DNA of 64,000 bases from contig CM048554.1 in assembly GCA_026413225.1 (NCBI GenBank), forward strand, positions 54,395,463 to 54,459,462, given 5' to 3'. Of the stretch, positions 1 to 13,860 are shown in pieces. The stretch comes from Otis tarda (taxonomy: Eukaryota; Chordata; Aves; Otidiformes; Otididae). Below the pieces are notes generated by a model, which worked only from the letters and a program-made list of their open reading frames with translations, searched no databases and was not told the origin of the DNA. How positions within the stretch are numbered: the first letter of the stretch is position 1; every line of letters begins with the position of its first letter. The position numbers and the translations under genes are program-made.

Positions 1-131
1 CCATGGTGGCTGGTTGCCAAAGAAGAAGGAGATTGGGATATGCCACTGGCTCTTAAGTGACTTGAAACTGGTTGCAAACATGTTCCTTGACCTCTTGCCT
101 TTTTTCTTTTTTTTTTTTATATATCTTTCAG
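1..131 (+). other. COQ8A: End of COQ8A 5'UTR intron
   Basis: This is intron sequence ending in a long T-rich pyrimidine tract (about 99-128) and the acceptor CAG at 129-131. The exon containing the start codon begins at 132. The non-coding exon and promoter lie left of the window. Confidence 0.8.
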
Positions 132-149
132 CACAGAAAGATATCAGTT

Positions 150-326
150 ATGGCGGGCGATGCCATCATGGTCGTGAAAGGCTTGACGAAGCTTAGTAAA
201 GCTCTCCTAGAAACCCAAGCAGGACAGCTTCGGCAGGTGCTGCTTGGGGGCGATGCGGTTACCATTGCAAGGACTCTCCAGGCCTCTGCTGAAGAACAGT
301 TCAGTTCTGTCTTGGGGAAAATGCAG
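150..326 (+). CDS. COQ8A: COQ8A coding exon 1 (residues 1-59)
   Basis: The exon starts at 132 and carries 18 bases of 5'UTR. The ATG at 150 opens the reading frame MAGDAIMVVKGLTKL. Human has MAAxLGDxIMVAKGLVKL, so the start is two or three residues downstream of the human one. No other in-frame ATG exists in this exon. The segment is amphipathic and basic, as expected for the mitochondrial targeting region. It ends MQ before a GTAAGC donor, phase 0. Confidence 0.93.
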
Positions 327-2709
327 GTAAGCAAAGCTCTTTGTGCGCAGTCTAGTCTGATGTTTTGCTTTAACTCTAGATACTTACTGGTTTTGTCGTG
401 AGAGTGGCTAGGAGCTTGCATAGTGAACTAGAACCTAGCTCTCAAGTGCTGGATCAATAATACAGATATTGCAATGCTCTGGGAATTCTCTAGGATTTCT
501 GTGGTGTGCAGTAGATGCTTGGACAGGAAGGAGAGGAGAATGTTACTGCCGAGTGTTTCCGTTTCTATTGCTGAGTGTTTAAGACACGCTGAAAAGGAGA
601 AATGCTTTGTTCATTTCAGCTTGTCAAAGACCAAGCTCTTGCTAAGATTGGCCAGCAGTTTTGTTATTTAAAGTCACCTTTAAACTTCAGTCATTGATTA
701 CCTTTCCTTTGACTAAGTGAACCAGCTCTTTTAGAGTGAGCTGGATTTGTCTTTGCTGCTGCCTTTCTTCACGAAATTGGTACACGTGATATTTTTCAGA
801 ATGGCTCAGAGTCAGGTGTTTGCATGCTCATCACTTAGAGCGCAGGCTAGATTTTCAGAACTGATTTTCCAGTGAGGAACATAAGGAAATCCAGACTCTT
901 CTCTCTCTCTTTTTTTTTTTTTTTTCTCCTCTCTTTTCCTAAGCAGCAGCTTCTGTCACCCGACATGGGGATGGATTTATAAGAGCTTCACGTTTGCTGT
1001 GTTGCTGTCTCTTGAACATGTGAGGCTTGTCTGAGGAAAAGAACTTCTCTTAATCAAAAATTGTCATCCTTTATCCTCCTTTAGAAAGGCAGTGTAGATC
1101 AAATCATAATTTTTGAAGCAGAAGCTAATGAGTGAGGTTTTGACTTTTTTTACGCAATGAGCTTAGACTGTCATGGCAGTCTATAGCTTCAGTCCTACAA
1201 TCTGGGCCTGTGTTTCCTTGGTTCTATTTAGGCTTGCAATAGAAATACCCTAAGTGTGTGTGTTTGAGGATAGTGCTTTGCCTTGCCTTTGTGTTCCTTT
1301 TTCATCCAAGGAGAGAGAGAGATGATCTGTTTCTGTGCATATATCTCTGCACAAGAGAGGCCCCACATGCACCCCTGCAGAACACTTGCACTACCTTCTG
1401 TAAATCAGTTGCATGAGAAGGTGCTGCCAAAGTAGGGCTGCGTAAGAGATCTGTACTCTGAAGCTGCAACACTTCTTGTTTTGAAGGGAGGAAAGCTTTT
1501 AAGTTAAGTGGCTGTATTTCACTTCTTTTGATCTGTGGCAGAGTTTTGGCTGTCTGATATGCTTTTTAAAATTTAAGTATGGAAGTAGAGAGGCCTTCTT
1601 GCTTGAAATCATCAGTCAGTACTGTGGCCACAGTGCCCATTTGTAAACAGATTTACGCTCTCCCACCCGCTGTGAATTTGAGGTTCAGAATAGCATGAGA
1701 CCTGCTGAATAACAGGAAAGACCATGCTCTGTTGTTTTTTTCTGTGAGGAAGGGAAATGTAATTAGTGTTTAGGAAAGAGCCTAAAATATGCTACCTACT
1801 TGCCTGACCGCAGCAGCATTTAAAAATCCTGTTGATTGACTGTAATAGTCATCAGTTCTTCCGTGGTATTGCTGCTGCTGAGATAGATAACTGGAATATG
1901 TCAAGTAGCAAGTAAATAGGAGATCATGTTCTGCTGCTGACTTTTTTTTTCCCATTTATTTTTTTATTTCTACATTGGAAAATGATGTGAAATATCTGGA
2001 CTTGGTGGGGTAGCTCTTGCAGCTTAGGACAGAACAGAAAAGACTGTCAGGAGGAGCTTGCCTTGAGTGATGCTGTGTCTTATGCTGCTATCCTTGCTTC
2101 AAGCATAGAATTAGATTTACTTTGGGATGACAACAAACCCTACCGTAGTCTAGTCGTTGAATAATGACATGGCCATGGAAGGCTGAGCTTACTTTGCCTA
2201 TAAGTTTGTATTTTGTATTGCTTTTGGTAGCTTTCAGCTTGAAAGTGCTGACACATTAGGGACAGAATAGGAGTGAGCATGGTAGGGGTAAAAACTGAAT
2301 ATTATGAGGTTTGGCTTTTTGTTATCCCTCCTAAGTATATCTCATGTGATATTGCAGCTCCCGTCACCTGTTGTTTCTGAGCAGTGTATTGCTTCTAGTG
2401 AACTCCACAGTTAGTGACCCTTCCTGGCAATGTATGCAGAACAAGGTGTCTCCAGTTACGGGTATCTGAGAAGCTATTAAAGAATTTGTCCCATCAGCGA
2501 GGCTGAAAGACTGCCAGTGATCCCAGGCATCCTCAGTGTGTCTTCCTTTTTCCTGTCTCTTACTGTGAATGTCTGCAGTACCAGAGTCTCTACAACTTAC
2601 TTCTTGTGGAGACGTGACAGCCTAGCTGCATGCCCATCTTTGAGGACCACAGGTGGGTAGGGAGCAGGTTTAAGTTCTCTTCTTAAAGTATTTCTATTTT
2701 TGTTTGCAG
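327..2709 (+). other. COQ8A: COQ8A intron, no gene seen
   Basis: Intron of about 2.4 kb. It holds a CT-rich then T-only tract near 899-935 and otherwise unique-looking AT-moderate sequence. I see no conserved reading frame, RNA gene or recognisable repeat on either strand. Confidence 0.7.
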
Positions 2710-3120
2710 GAACTAGGCAAACAGCAGGAGAACTTAACTGATCTCAGTGAGGATTTTGGGAAAGACTATGACTTCTCAGCTCGAGAGCCGTCAGATGCTC
2801 CAACGGACTTCTCCACTGCCCCTGGCAAGCCTCACGAACACAGCGGTGAAGGCCCTGCTTACTCTTACACTACGAACGGACCTTTTAGAAGTGCTGGTGA
2901 GACTGGAGATTCCGGCATGGGTCAGAAGCCTTTCCCACCCAAAATGGATGCAAGGTTATTTGGAGGCTTTAGGGACACTGGAAATCCTTTTGCTGCTGCC
3001 TTTGGACAAAATAGGGCTTTTCACCAAGACCATTCCTCTGTTAGTGGATTAACAGCTGAAGATATTGATAAAGCCAGACAGGCCAAAGCAGGTTCAGAGC
3101 AGAAACCCTACAAACAGATG
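2710..3120 (+). CDS. COQ8A: COQ8A coding exon 2 (residues 60-196)
   Basis: This is the largest internal exon (411 nt, phase 0 to 0), with acceptor TTTGCAG and donor GTATGT. It encodes the poorly conserved Ser/Gly/Pro-rich linker (TDFSTAPGKPHEHSGEGPAY). The conserved stretch FHQDHSSVSGLTAEDIDKA follows, near residues 164-182. In human the mitochondrial processing site is around residue 162, so the mature protein probably starts just before this conserved stretch. Confidence 0.95.
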
Positions 3121-4449
<1,329 letters not shown>

Positions 4450-7400
4450 TGATTAATGGCTGGCTATGACAGTGTGCCTGCTTGAGCATTAGTTGGTTCT
4501 ATTTTTTGGTTAAGCTTACTAATACGAAGGAGCTTTCCTGTAAACAGCTCGTTAGCTCAGAGCTTGATTTGGGCTTTTTCGTTATAATTATGGATCTTAA
4601 CCTTCAGTCAGAATGAAGTTATACTTTGAATCCTGTCTTCTGTCACTCTTCTATCATCTGTAACTGCTACTGTGATAGTATGATGAAGAAAAAAACCAGA
4701 GCTTTTTTCTACCTAAACAGAGCTTTCAGATGCATTCAGCAAGCTACCTGTAAACAAGAACTACAGAGCTGTCATGGGTTTTCATTTGTCTTAAGATGGC
4801 AGGCTGATATATTCCTGGACCTTTCCTTGCAACAGTTCTTGTATACCTGTTCTGAAATGGGGAAAAAAAAAATTCACTTTTAAGAGTGTAGGGCTGATGA
4901 TCTGGGAGTGCGTAGAAGAACTTCACATCTTCATGGTAACACATACTGGGCTGTGCTGTTTCAATAAGGGGGAGAAAGTGAGGTGCAGGCTGTTCTTCCG
5001 TCTGTACAAACACCCTGGTCCTGCATATGTGATTTCACTCCTTTCTCTCCTTTTAGTCCTCACACTATGCTGCTACTGTCAAGCATAGACAGCTGGAGCA
5101 GCTGTCATTTAAAATATTTTTTTTTTTTCCCCCAAACTTATCCTTGCCACTTCTTCAATACCAGAAGGATATGTCTAATATTTATTCTTGAGGGTGGGGA
5201 GATGATAATAGTCAAGGTTTAATTTACTTACCCATTGCTTATAAACGACTTTCTCCAAGGAAGGATGTAAAGTCTGAGCTTGTAAGATAAAGCTAGCTGA
5301 AACCTCTGAATTTTATTTGCAGAATGTGACTTACTATGTTAAAAAGCAGCTAAATATATTCAGTAATATTAACAGATAGTGCTTATCTAATGTCTTCCAT
5401 CCAAAGCCATCAAATGACTTAACATGTTCCTGAGAAAAAGGGAACTATCACACTGTTGCAGGTGGAAAAGATGATCACAGCTAGTCTTAAGTAATCATTA
5501 AATGAGTAGCCTCTCTGTTGTTTTTGAGGTTTTTTTTTTTTGTGATTGTAGTGTTTTTAGATAATAGTAGCCTATTTGGATTGTGAAGAGTCTCTCCCAA
5601 GTAGGATGTTAGGCTCTTGTGATTCTCTTCCATAAAATGATACAGAAGCACATATGCGAAGTAGACATCCTTGTGTTACAGATCCCAGAAGAAAGAAAAA
5701 TAGTCTGTCAAATGAAATTTGGATCAACTATTATATAAAAAAACCAATTATTCTTCTTTTGTGTATCTGTTTGTCAGAGTAATATACACACTAGGAGGAG
5801 CTGGGAGCGGGGACTGATTCTATGAAGTGCAGGAATAAATGGCAAGTGAGTTTTGTGGTAACATAAGGTTTTAATGCTGGTCAGATCTCTCTACCCCTGT
5901 AGCTCATTGCAGGCACTCTGGCTTCTCAGAATCCTTAGTATTCTTTAAAGGGAAGCAAGATTCATGACCTGCTTTTTGGAGTAAAAAACCTCACTTGACT
6001 CTTTGGTTTTAAGCTCTACAAGCATACAGGTCTCCGTTCTAATTCAGCCTTGTTTTTTATGGAAAGTGTCACAGCACTTTTAGCTGTCATCTTCCGAATT
6101 TATCTGTATCTGCTCGCTGACAGCTGGTGGATGTGAAGTGGCAGATGACCAAATCTTCAGTGAACTTTTGAGTTCCAGTGCTGTTGCTGTACACTCCAGC
6201 TCCTGGCACCCAAGGCTATTGCGTGGGGAAAGGCTGACTCATGCTTCAAGGGGAAATATAACTAACTACCTGTCTTCTCCTAACCTCAGGTTAAAAAACA
6301 AAACAGAAACTCTGCCACAACCATGAAGGGAAAGTAAGAAAGATAGATTGTTTATAAGCAGTATTCTGTTGTGTCTGTGTATGTCACCTGTTTTTTGGCC
6401 TTGCCCTTCTCCTCCAGTTGTCTGTTTTATATGATCGAAATTGCTGGCAAGACTGAGCTCTTGCCTTCAGACTGCTTTTGGGGGGACATTGTTGCAAAAA
6501 TGGTGTTCAGATTCTCCATTCTCTGCAATCTCTTGTTAGCCTTCATTGCTTCTGTTTCCCTCTGATTTTTTTTCCTTGCAACAGCAAGGAGAAATAGTAC
6601 TGTCAGTACACTGGCTAACAAACCATGGATGTGCCCTATAGGTAGGTTTTTTCCAGCTTAAGAAATCCTTTGGTAATGTTTTGGTAGGCTGGGTAATACT
6701 TGAAGATTTCTGAGGATGTGGTGAGTCTAAAGTAGTGTGGGCAGCCCTACATGGGATGGACTATCTATAAGGAACCCTACTTAATGGACAGACCTTGGTC
6801 TGGACTGATGGGAGCTTTTAAACAGCCTCTAGAACTGCATGCAAAGAGGGAGTCAATTTATAGCCAGGAGCAGCTCCCGCTTGCTATTTGCTCCAAGTTT
6901 AGAGTGATTTTTTTTTTTTTGACCTGCATGTGGTCTTGAGAGAGCCAGTGCAATTGTTGAAACCCCATCAACTAATTCTAGCGTGGTTTTTCCCAACTGG
7001 CTTTTATCTAATGAGAAATGTTATTTTCAAATTGTATTTTTATGACATGTTTTAAATGCTTAAACCAGGAAACGGTAGCTGATGGCAAGATCTGTGATGT
7101 ACCGTTCACTTTTACCCATTTTTGATTCCTCTGAAGTTGTTGGTGAGCTTTGGCTTATGGTTTACTGTTTTGCTCTTAGATTGTGAGCAGGGGAAGGTAG
7201 TGCTTGCATGCCTCTCCTAGCTACTGACCATCCTCACTGGCAGTCCTTTCTGCGTATTAGGAGTGATGCAAGAAGTAACATGTACAATTTTAAAAAATGC
7301 CTGCAAGCTGAAGAGTGAGGCTGATTAAGGGAGTCTCGTGAAGGCACAGGAGGCAGTTTCCAACTGAGATGAGAATTGATTTTTTTCTCTTCTAAGATCT

Positions 7401-7559
7401 AATTCAACTTCATGTTGTGGGTTTTTTTTGTTTTGGTGGTTTTTTTTAAGAGAAGGCAAGATAAGCTTGAAGTAAACGACGTGTTTCAATGCTCAGTGGT
7501 AGGTGAGTTGGAAGTTCCCTTTGCCTGCACAGCGTGTATTCTCTTGTGCATTTTCTTGT

Positions 7560-7957
7560 TGTCGTAGTTCAGCCTGGATCAGGACCAGACTACGCAGTCT
7601 CTCTCTCACTCCCCCCACTCTCCAAGAGAATAGGGGGAGATATAAGAAAAACGGCTTGAGGTTTGATATAAGGACAGGGAGAAATCCTTAAAATTAACGT
7701 CATGGGCAAAACAGACTCGACTTGGGGAAAAATATTCATTTATTACTAAAACTAGCAGGAGAATGAGACAGAGAACAAGATAACCTCCCCCCAACCCCTT
7801 CCTCTTCCCAGGCTTAACATTATGTCTACTCCCTTCCCCTCCCAAGCGGCACAGTGGGGAAGAGGGAATGGGGGTTGCAGTCAGTTCATCATGCGTTGTT
7901 TTAAGCTGCTGCTTCGTCGTCGGGGGAAGAACTCCTTGCATTCCCTGTCTTGCCTTT
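7560..7957 (-). mobile_element. Truncated ERV LTR, same family as the one at 13861
   Basis: From TGTCGTAGTTCAGCC at 7560 the sequence runs almost colinear with 13861-14245, sharing blocks such as AAAACAGACTCGACTTGGGG and TTCATTTATTACTAAAA. Similarity fades near 7940-7960 and the remaining about 740 bases present in the other copy are absent. Read on the - strand, this is the 3' (R/U5-like) part with the AATAAA signal, so the U3-like part is deleted. No matching target-site duplication is visible. The family name is not determined. Confidence 0.75.
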
Positions 7958-9844
7958 TCAACAGAAGTCAGAAACAAGGTGTAGGATGATTTAATGAGAG
8001 GCTCCAGTTACGGTTTTTGGGAGCACCTGCTGCTGCTGAGAGATGATGGTTAACAGCTGGAAGGAGTCCTTTTGCAGAGGATGTCACTGTTAACCTGTGG
8101 AATAGCAGTGACCCAGTTCTGTCCTTGCTTCCTAGAATTAAATAGGAGATGTCAGGGTTGGTGGGGGTGATTATTTCCTGCTCTACCAGCTGCCTGTTCA
8201 CATTGCCTTGAAAATCATTATGGGCAGGAGGCTGCTCCGTATCTGTGAGGGAGTGTAGCTTTGAGCAAGTAAGCTTTTTGTGCATGATTTGTTTCTTATG
8301 TCCTTTAAGGTGCCATCTTCATTCAAAGATCCAAGGAAATCATTGTGGGAAATACACAACTGAGGTGGATTCTTCCCCTACCACCTCCACACCAGTCAAA
8401 CTAGCACTTGACTCAGACTTTTCTTGGTGGGATAAAAACCACTTTTTTTTTCTTTATTTCTATATTGGAAAAACATCATTTTAAAGATGGAGAAGATGGA
8501 AAGATGTTGAGTAGGTCAAAAGCGGAGTTCGTGTAACTGGGGTTCAGATAGCTAAATTTCTGTGCTATTGACATCCCATTCACACTTGAATCACTTCTAC
8601 TCCTGTATTTGCAGGTTTTTTTGTTGTTCCCCAATGTTGTAGGGAATGTTGATCTCTCAGCTGTGGTGTCAAGACATTCTGATGGGTGATGGACAAATTA
8701 GTAACAGGAGGCAGAAATACTTGGACTGCAGAATTTGCCTGGCTTCTCACCTCTTTTGGGAGCAAAGAACATTTTGCTGGAAAGATGGAAGATCATTTTC
8801 TCCAATGCTTGCATGTAATACTGAGCTAATGTTTCTCTGTAATCAGCACAAGATCGTCTGCTGAACTTCTTTGTCCTTTATATGTATTTTTGTGTGCTTC
8901 TTGGAGCAGCTGGAGTGACTGCTGGTAGCTGTATTTATAGTACTGATTATCATCCTTGATTTTTATTTGTTTGCTTTATTTTATTTTTTCTTCCCAGGAC
9001 AGAACTAGTAAACCAGATTTTTCTGCAGGTTTTATTCCATGTTGTCAGGCTTGTTTTGTAGCCTGATGGGTCATCAGTTCCACCCACACAGTTCTTGATC
9101 TTTTCTTTATTTTCATTCTCCCTTCCTTGCTTTTCTAAGGAGTTTTTGTCTTCCTTAATCATACTCCTGGTTTGTAAGTTTATTATTTTAATGATATAAT
9201 AAGTTCCTTTTTGCAATAAAGAAAATTCAGGAAGCTTGCAGTGAAGTCTAGATCTTAATGCTATTATAGCAATTTTGCAAAAAAAAAAAAGCTAACCTCT
9301 TAAGTATCTTATTAAAGTATATACAGGATTGACAACAGGATTCAGATTGTCATGTGAGTGACAAATGAGTGTGGCTTTCTTCTGGTGAGCATGTAATGCT
9401 CAGGAAGCTATAAATTGATGCACAACTGTCTGCAGCTTGCAGCGTTGTCTGTGTGGTACTTGCAGTGTTTGACATGACCAAATCCAGGGCACAGGCTGCT
9501 CCTGTGCTTGGCAGGCTGAGCAGAGTGATAACAGCCCAGCTCCTGTTTGTTTTGTTGTGTCAGTTGCTGAGCAGGAAGATTCTTCCTGAACAAAATGGAT
9601 TCCAGATCCTCCCTTGATGGGCTTGGTTTGAAGTGTAACGGGTGTTGGAGATGCCTGGGAAATGTCTGAAGAGGCACTCTGCTGGTATAAGACCAAGTGG
9701 CATTTTCCAGGCCTGGAACAGTCTTGTGTGCATAAAGGGCAAAACACGGGAGTGTGACACTCTGGAAGTGCTCGGGGATGTTATTTTCCACTGAACTGTG
9801 GCTGTTCAGTGATGGTGAAAATTGTCACAAAATGATTAGTCTTG

Positions 9845-9915
9845 GAGGAAATACTCATCTTGCAGATATACAGGGAAATTAAGGATGTCAGGAGTGACTT
9901 GTGCAAGGTCCGTAG
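9845..9915. repeat. Possible ancient MIR/L3-like tail
   Basis: The stretch contains an arrangement like CAGAT..ACAGGGAAATTAAGG..AGTGACTTGTGCAAGGTC. It resembles the conserved tail of old amniote MIR/L3-type retroposons (GGAAACTGAGGC..AGTGACTTGCCCAAGGTC). Match by eye only, with substitutions. Confidence 0.35.
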
Positions 9916-10013
9916 GCTAGTGGCCCAGAGGAGGAGGAGAGTGCTTTTCTCCAGCTGTGCAGGTTCTTTGGAGGGATGGCTTGTTCCTGGTGACAAATGA
10001 ACAGCTGGCAGTG

Positions 10014-10591
10014 TGTAGTGGATTGACTTTGGCTGGCAGCAAAGTCCAGTGCAACTGCTCACCTGATCCTCCCACAGCAGGATGGAATAGGAGGAGCAAA
10101 AGCAAGAAAACTTGGGAGCTGAGATGAAGACAGTTTAATAGGCGAAGCAAAGCTCCACACACAAGCAAAGCAGCAAGAGAAATTTATTTACTACTCCCTG
10201 TCAGCAGGCAGACGTCCAGCTGCTTCCTGGGTAGCAGGGCCTCAGCATCTGTAGCAGTTACTACTATGGCAAACACCATAACCCCAAACATCTCCCCTTC
10301 ATCATAATTTCTCCAAGCTTTTACTGCTGAGCAAGACATTATATGGTGTGGATATCCCTTTGATCGATTCTAGTCAGCTGTCCTGGCCATGTCCCCTCCC
10401 AGCCTCTTGCCTCCCCCAGCCTACTCGTGGGGGCAGAGTGGGGAAATGAAAAAGCCTTAATGCTGTGCCAATACTGTCCAGCAATGGCTAAAACATCGGT
10501 ATGTTATCAACACTTAGTCACAAATCCAACACACAGCACAATACAGGCTGCTATGAAGAAAACTACTCCTATCTCAGCCAGACCCAGTACA
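10014..10591 (-). mobile_element. Solo ERV LTR, second family
   Basis: About 578 bp, bounded by TGTAGTGGATTGACTTTGGC at the left and a CCCAGTACA end at the right. This pattern fits a widespread avian ERV LTR family (recalled, name not assigned). The transcribed sense is the - strand, antisense to COQ8A. Internal marks include AGCTTTTACTGCTGAGCAAG and the CAGCTGTCCTGGCCATGTCC block typical of that family. The flanks (CAGTG against CAGCA) give only a poor five-base target-site match, so the insertion is old or the right end is a few bases off. Confidence 0.75.
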
Positions 10592-13500
10592 CAGCATTAT
10601 TTATGTTCAGATAATATGTGCCTAGACCACAGCCTTTCAGGGGGGTTGGTGTGTAAAGAAGGGCTGGAAAACAAATCTGGTGGCGTTTCAGGAAATGAGT
10701 GTTGTCTACTAGACCCTCCTGTCTAGTACTTGCTTTCTGAACCCTACAGTGTTAGCCTGGTTTGTAAGATGAGTAAGGGTGAAGTTTTCCACAGTGATTT
10801 TTGTCGTGTGAGCTGTACATGCTCCAAATGCCACAGTGAATGAAATTCAAGTTAGTAAAGGAGAAGGTAAGACGTTCCTGAAGTTCAGGATCAGATCCCT
10901 AGTACTGATGTTAATGAATGGAGTTATAGCCATCAGCAATTTAGGCTACTATTTCATTCCCTAATTTCATAGTTGTTCTTGAAATAACTTGGTAAGAACA
11001 AAGGAATAAAGTGAGCAACTGAGACTTCTGAACAGTGGCAGCTTTTTCCAAGCCCTGGATGTTCAGGGAAAAGCAAATTTTGGCATTGCTTCGATGAGAA
11101 ATACAGCTTTGAATTGTTACCCATTTCTTAGTGATAGAAGGTTACATACACAGCTGACTTCATTTTGTGCAGGCTTGTCTGCTAGGAAGCAGCAAACACC
11201 CAACATGCACTTGACCCTGCACAGTCCCAAGAGTATTTATCTACCCTTCTGCTACCACATTTATAGCAGGGCTGCATATGCTCTGAGGTGTTCCCAGGTA
11301 GTTACTGAAGACTTGAAGTAGGAAGGCTGCATTGCATTTTTGTGTAATGCCCTGAGCTAAATATCCTGCTGTGCACTGTGATTGTAGTTTGAAGATGCTT
11401 GAAGCCTTTGCCTTTGTTTAAACTTCAGATCTTTAAACCTTAGCAGCTGTTTAACTGCAAACTTGTTTATGCTTGGCTTTAGTTTACTTGAAACAGTGTT
11501 CATTTTCTAGCAAATTGGACAGAGTGGAGCAGTGAGCAATTCTACGAGCACCTATTGTAAGAGAAGCTCTTTTTCTAGTGTAGTCTACAATATTATTTAG
11601 TTCAGATGCTCAACTGTGTACCTCCACGAGAAGAGATGGTGTGGCACACACTTGTTTGGAGTCTGATCTTGCCTACACTGATGTAAACCACAAGTTGCTT
11701 TGGAGCATGCTAGTATCCAGCTTTATTCTGGAAAACTAAGTAGAATCTGGTTCCTAGTCTTCTGTTTGCCTTTGAAGTGGTTTGTGTCTTAATAATGAAG
11801 AGAGATTAGAAAGTTCATATATGTTTTGGTTTAGGTACAGGCAGTAAATCTCAGTAGTGAATATAGAGCCTTTAGAAGGAGATGCAGTGCACTTAATTTG
11901 GAACAAATTACTGCCAGCCCAGTTCAGTCTATCTCTGATAATGACTAGGAGCATTGCTTTGGAGGTGGTGAAAGTGGGATCAAGGCCAACAGAAGTGCTC
12001 CGTGAGTGGTACTCAGTCTAGAAAGTCACATTTTGTTGATGAGATCTCTATCTTCAGTTGGCTTCCTGTCTCACTCGCAGTACTTTCTACTCCAAGTTAC
12101 TGTCTTGCATGCGGGATCTGATTGGAGATGACTCTGTGTCAGCATTTTAAGAAATATTGTTTATGCTGTATTTGAAAAGTCTCTTTGCTTCTTTCCTGTG
12201 GAGTCTAGGGATATTTTTCTCATTCTGTTCAGCTAGTAAAATCTCTGGATTTGTGGTGCACAAGACTTGCTTAGTGGTCCAGCATGGCTTGGCACTATTG
12301 AAGGGTCTGCACAAGTTAGCTAGTAACAGTAAATTTCCTTAGGCTTAAATTTGGCATTTTGGTGCTGCACCTCCATAGGAAAACTTGAAGAAAATATGGA
12401 GAAGTTGTTTTTTTTTAAAAAAAAAAAAGACAAACCAAAAACCAAAGAAAAACTGTTTCAGGGCTTTTTAATTGAAGTATTATAATGTTAAAATCATGGC
12501 ATCCTGTGGAATTACGTTTTTTTCTGAATGTAGATTTCTATATTATGCCATATGCTCTTAAACATTCATGTGCAATGGAGAAGAAAAGGTTGCCTGACAC
12601 TGAAATGGCACGGGAGCTGCTCTGGAAGCAGTCTGTGCGAAGGCCTTGTAATGTCACTGATGCCTTCTGTGCCCCATGCTTCCACTTATGCTGGATTCTT
12701 TGGCTCAGTGCATGTAGTCTGCAAGATTGCTTCAGAAACAGCTCCATCTGCAGACATACTGTGCAAGTTTGAAATTTTATTGGTAGAGGTGAGGTTGTAA
12801 TTACTGGTGGGAGAGAGGAAAAACTCAATCTGAGATGAGGTTCAACTTGTTTGTGCCCAGGCTTCCTTACTTCAGACTAAAAAATGTGTGCATGCGTTTC
12901 TTCCCGCACACATGTGCAAAATGCCATGAGCTGGTCAGCTGTGCTTCCTTCATTGTACTCAGTGTCCCTTGGTTGTTTTACCTTGGACTCTGTCCTGAAG
13001 TGCCTCAAGGAGGGCGTGGGGGTTGCTTGGAAAACATGCACACCCAGTACTACTAGCAGTGTGGGGGTAAGGCATGGTGGGATGCACTCTTGATGAGGAG
13101 ATATGAAGGAGCACCATCAGTTCTCATTGCCTATGCCACTTATTATCCAGAAAAACGAATATTTTGAAATTGGGAAGGCAGTGAAACCTTTGGTAGTATG
13201 GATTACTGCATGATTAGATCTGACTCTCATTTAATCTTTGGTGGCTTTGGTCAGGTTTGTGGAAACAGAAAACACTTCTTTTGTAGTTGTAGCTTAATCT
13301 GTGGCTGTGAGACAACGCCCTAGAACTCACTGCTTGCAGGGGTGATAGTGCATGTGGAGCGCAGGTGTTTGGTCTCTTGGTCTTACTGTTGCTGTGTGAG
13401 GTTACTCCCGAGCACAGGTCCTGGGAATTGCAGGTTACAACACTGCTTACACAAGGTGGGCCTCGGGAAAAACATTTCTGTTCCTCGTAGTCAATGAGCA

Positions 13501-13860
13501 TGTAGAAGTCAAAGACAGCTAATGAACCCAAATAAACCTGATTGCTTAGACAGTAGGGTCACAGAGCCTTGACCTCTACTGGCAATAACTTCATCTAAAT
13601 ACAGTTCTGCTTCCCGCTGCTGTGATGGCATGGTGCGAGGGTGAGGGGGATTCTGTTCTTTCCTGAGAATTGTACTTTGAGAACCATATTTGTGAGATTT
13701 TTTTTTTCTTCCTTTCTTCTAAACTCCATGATTTGAGCCTATAGCAGGACCTCAGCCAGAGCACAGAGCTCTGAGTAGTACTTAGTGTTCATGCGCTTTG
13801 TAAAAGCCAGACATCCCAGACTGGCCTAGCCTACGATACCTGGCTGCCATGCTGAGCTGA

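Noticed and set aside
9400..9791. Overlapping - strand frames of 115 and 127 codons in the large COQ8A intron.
   Set aside because: Cys/Ser/Gln-rich translations without motif or splice context. Chance frames in intronic DNA.
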